Below are positions 4,154 through 5,469 of a DNA stretch of 5,469 nucleotides, piece after piece. A program made the position numbers and the translations under genes. The stretch spans positions 1 through 5,469 of the forward strand of contig CAILBQ010000771.1 of the NCBI GenBank assembly GCA_903832475.1, in the 5' to 3' direction. Below the pieces are notes generated by a model, which was given only the letters and a program-made list of their open reading frames with translations, searched no databases and was not told the origin of the DNA. Source of the stretch: an uncultured Acidobacteriota bacterium (GTDB lineage Bacteria; Acidobacteriota; Terriglobia; Terriglobales; Acidobacteriaceae). Numbering within the stretch: the stretch's first letter is position 1; each line of letters opens with the position of its first letter.

Positions 4154-5149
4154 TTACTTGGCGGCGACGGCTTCCAGTTCGCTGAGTCGCTTGGCGAGAA
4201 GGTTTTCGAGCTTTTCGAGGGCTTCGCTGAAACCCTTGATACCTTCAGCGAGCTTGTCTTTGGCCATGGGGTCGGCATCGTGCATCTTGACGAAGGTGTC
4301 GTGGTCGATGGTGATCTTCTCGATGTCCATGCTCTTGGCTGCGTTGGGATCGAGCTTGCGCGGCAGATCGGCTTGGGTGCTGTCGAGTTCGCCGAGCAGC
4401 TGGGGTGAAATGGTGAGCAAGTCGCAGCCGGCAAGCTCGGTGATTTCGCCGATGTTGCGGAAGCTGGCGCCCATGACTACCGTCTTGTAGCCGAACTTCT
4501 TGTAGTAGTTGTAGATCTTGGTGACAGACTGGACGCCCGGGTCGTCGGCGCCTTTGTAATCCTTGCCGGTGTCTTTCTTGTACCAGTCGAGAATGCGGCC
4601 GACGAAGGGCGAGATGAGGGTGACGCCGGCCTCAGCACAGGCGATGGCCTGGTGAATGCCGAAGAGCAAGGTCAGGTTGCAGTGAATGCCTTCCTTTTCA
4701 AGCTGCTCGGCGGCGCGAATGCCTTCCCAGGTGGAAGCGATCTTGATCAGCACGCGCTCGCGGCCAATGCCGGCCTTGTCGTACTGGTCGATGATTTCGT
4801 GAGCTTGCTCGATGGTCTTCTGGGTGTCGTAGCTGAGGCGGGCGTCGACTTCGGTGGAGACGCGGCCGGGGATGATTTTCAAGATCTTTTTGCCGAAGGC
4901 GACAGCCAGGCGTTTGAAGGCCAGGTTGGCGACGCCCTTGTCGTCGGCCGAGTCGCCGAGTTCCTTACGAGCTTCCTGGAGCACATCGTCGACGATCGAC
5001 TGGTAGGCGGGAAGCTGGGAGGCGGCGGTGATCAGGGATGGGTTGGTGGTGGAATCCTGCGGATGAAATTTTTCCATGGATTCCATGTCGCCGGTGTCGG
5101 CGACGACGATCGTCATTGCGCGCAATTGTTCCAAAAGAGATTTCGACAC
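4154..5149 (-). CDS. tal: Transaldolase (TalB type)
   Basis: Transaldolase moves a dihydroxyacetone unit between sugar phosphates (sedoheptulose 7-phosphate plus glyceraldehyde 3-phosphate to erythrose 4-phosphate plus fructose 6-phosphate) in the cytoplasmic non-oxidative pentose phosphate pathway. The 331-residue protein is slightly longer than E. coli TalB (317). All expected active-site residues can be read: D18 in VVADTGD, N36 in STTNPSL, E100 in STEVDARLS, the Schiff-base lysine K136 in VLIKIASTWEGI, N158 and T160 in CNLTLLFG, and S180, F182, R185 in LISPFVGRILDWY. The start is GTG (5149-5147), preceded by GGAGG about 5 nt upstream; the MSKSLLEQLR start matches the family N terminus. 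The C-terminal ENLLAKRLSELEAVAAK helix is a little longer than in TalB. It appears monocistronic, with a strong terminator downstream; no clear promoter was found upstream. Confidence 0.96.
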   Translation of the reverse strand: MSKSLLEQLRAMTIVVADTGDMESMEKFHPQDSTTNPSLITAASQLPAYQSIVDDVLQEARKELGDSADDKGVANLAFKRLAVAFGKKILKIIPGRVSTEVDARLSYDTQKTIEQAHEIIDQYDKAGIGRERVLIKIASTWEGIRAAEQLEKEGIHCNLTLLFGIHQAIACAEAGVTLISPFVGRILDWYKKDTGKDYKGADDPGVQSVTKIYNYYKKFGYKTVVMGASFRNIGEITELAGCDLLTISPQLLGELDSTQADLPRKLDPNAAKSMDIEKITIDHDTFVKMHDADPMAKDKLAEGIKGFSEALEKLENLLAKRLSELEAVAAK

Positions 5150-5404
5150 TTGTTCCTCCAGGGGTTAGCTTTGTGGCGGCTTGATGAGACGCGAATCTTT
5201 CGGCAAAAAGCCTCGAAATAGGAGTGTACGCCTGCAAGTTTAACTTCGATCCACCTGTGTTGGATGCGAAAAGGGTGCCGTTGGAGACAGATGTTTTCCG
5301 TTGCTCCCGTTTTGGATGACGCTGGCACGGCTTGGCGTGTGGGGAAAGGCAGACGCAGATCCTTCAATTCGTTCAAGATGATGTTCGGATCCGGGTAGTG
5401 AGGC
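5150..5404. other. tal upstream region
   Basis: This stretch should contain the tal promoter and leader, but I found only weak hexamer matches. Visible elements are the GGAGG ribosome site (about 5155-5159, minus strand), a small hairpin with arms TTTC-GGC and GCC-TC-GAAA (5198-5218), and an 11-bp near-palindrome AAGTT-T-AACTT (5236-5246). The sequence from about 5284 contains decayed hairpin-repeat material. No gene is supported. Confidence 0.45.
5351..5404. repeat. Degenerate hairpin repeat unit (unit B-like)
   Basis: AGACGCAGATCCTTC (5351-5365) resembles the AGAAGCAGATCC head of the unit at 3138, and CTTCAA/TTCAAG arms around TTCG leave an imperfect stem with one C-C mismatch. The next unit begins 54 bp later, close to the 56-bp spacing seen at 3082/3138. 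The tail has diverged. Confidence 0.5.
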
Positions 5405-5469
5405 AGAAGCAGATTCCCTTAAGGGGAATGACAGAAAGAAAAGCAAGGACAAGAACAAGAGCAAAAGCA
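5405..5469. repeat. Hairpin repeat unit with purine-rich tail (unit A), second locus
   Basis: This matches the unit at 3082 over at least 50 bp: the AGAAGCAGATTCCCT head, a paired ATTCCC/GGGAAT stem (5413-5418 and 5424-5429), then a T-free tail from 5430 to the window edge, 40 nt. It has one extra base and a few substitutions relative to the first locus. The repeat may continue beyond the window. Confidence 0.85.

Noticed and set aside
3784..4434. Minus-strand 216-codon frame across the tal 3' end
   Set aside because: It crosses the tal terminator, overlaps two better genes, and has Ser/Pro/Thr-rich shadow composition.
4652..5221. Plus-strand 189-codon frame antisense to tal
   Set aside because: Complement of a fully motif-supported transaldolase; no ribosome site or recognisable domain.

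Overview
The window looks like an ordinary chromosomal segment from a moderately GC-rich, free-living Gram-negative bacterium. An acidobacterium (Terriglobales/Acidobacteriaceae type) is my best guess. The guess rests on protein flavour and on the intergenic hairpin repeats with AGAAGCAGAT heads and purine-rich tails, which I associate with that group from memory. No rRNA, tRNA, CRISPR array, transposase, phage gene or recognisable defence system is visible.

Layout, left to right. (1) The 3' end of hslU (ATPase of the HslUV protease) runs rightward to 254. (2) Three leftward genes follow: a SnoaL-like NTF2-fold protein (251-676) whose stop codon overlaps the hslU stop, a predicted exported RbsD/FucU-fold protein (744-1328), and an FKBP-type prolyl isomerase with an unrecognised C-terminal domain (1470-2288). 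(3) A 372-nt divergent intergenic region contains a structured hairpin at 2523-2565. (4) A small rightward VOC (glyoxalase-fold) gene spans 2661-3008. (5) A repeat-rich convergent gap (3009-3319) holds two near-identical palindromes of about 37 bp, a decayed third copy, and a tandem pair of about 55-bp hairpin units. (6) A leftward conserved-looking gene of unknown function spans 3320-3856. (7) A leftward transaldolase gene (4154-5149) has a GTG start and a convincing intrinsic terminator. (8) The right edge (5150-5469) is tal upstream sequence that ends in another copy of the hairpin repeat.

The genes do not form an obvious single pathway. HslU (protein quality control) and transaldolase (non-oxidative pentose phosphate pathway) are housekeeping genes. 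The SnoaL-like, VOC and RbsD/FucU-like proteins are small accessory proteins with unassigned substrates. An RbsD/FucU-fold sugar-anomer protein and transaldolase in the same 5 kb is suggestive, but separate transcription units and the signal peptide argue against a direct link.

The most interesting signals are the dispersed palindrome and hairpin repeats, the exported RbsD/FucU homologue, the FKBP with a substituted active-site pocket plus an extra domain, a long insertion near the C terminus of HslU, and an RNA-like hairpin with a GNRA loop upstream of the VOC gene. I did not find a clear undescribed multi-gene system.
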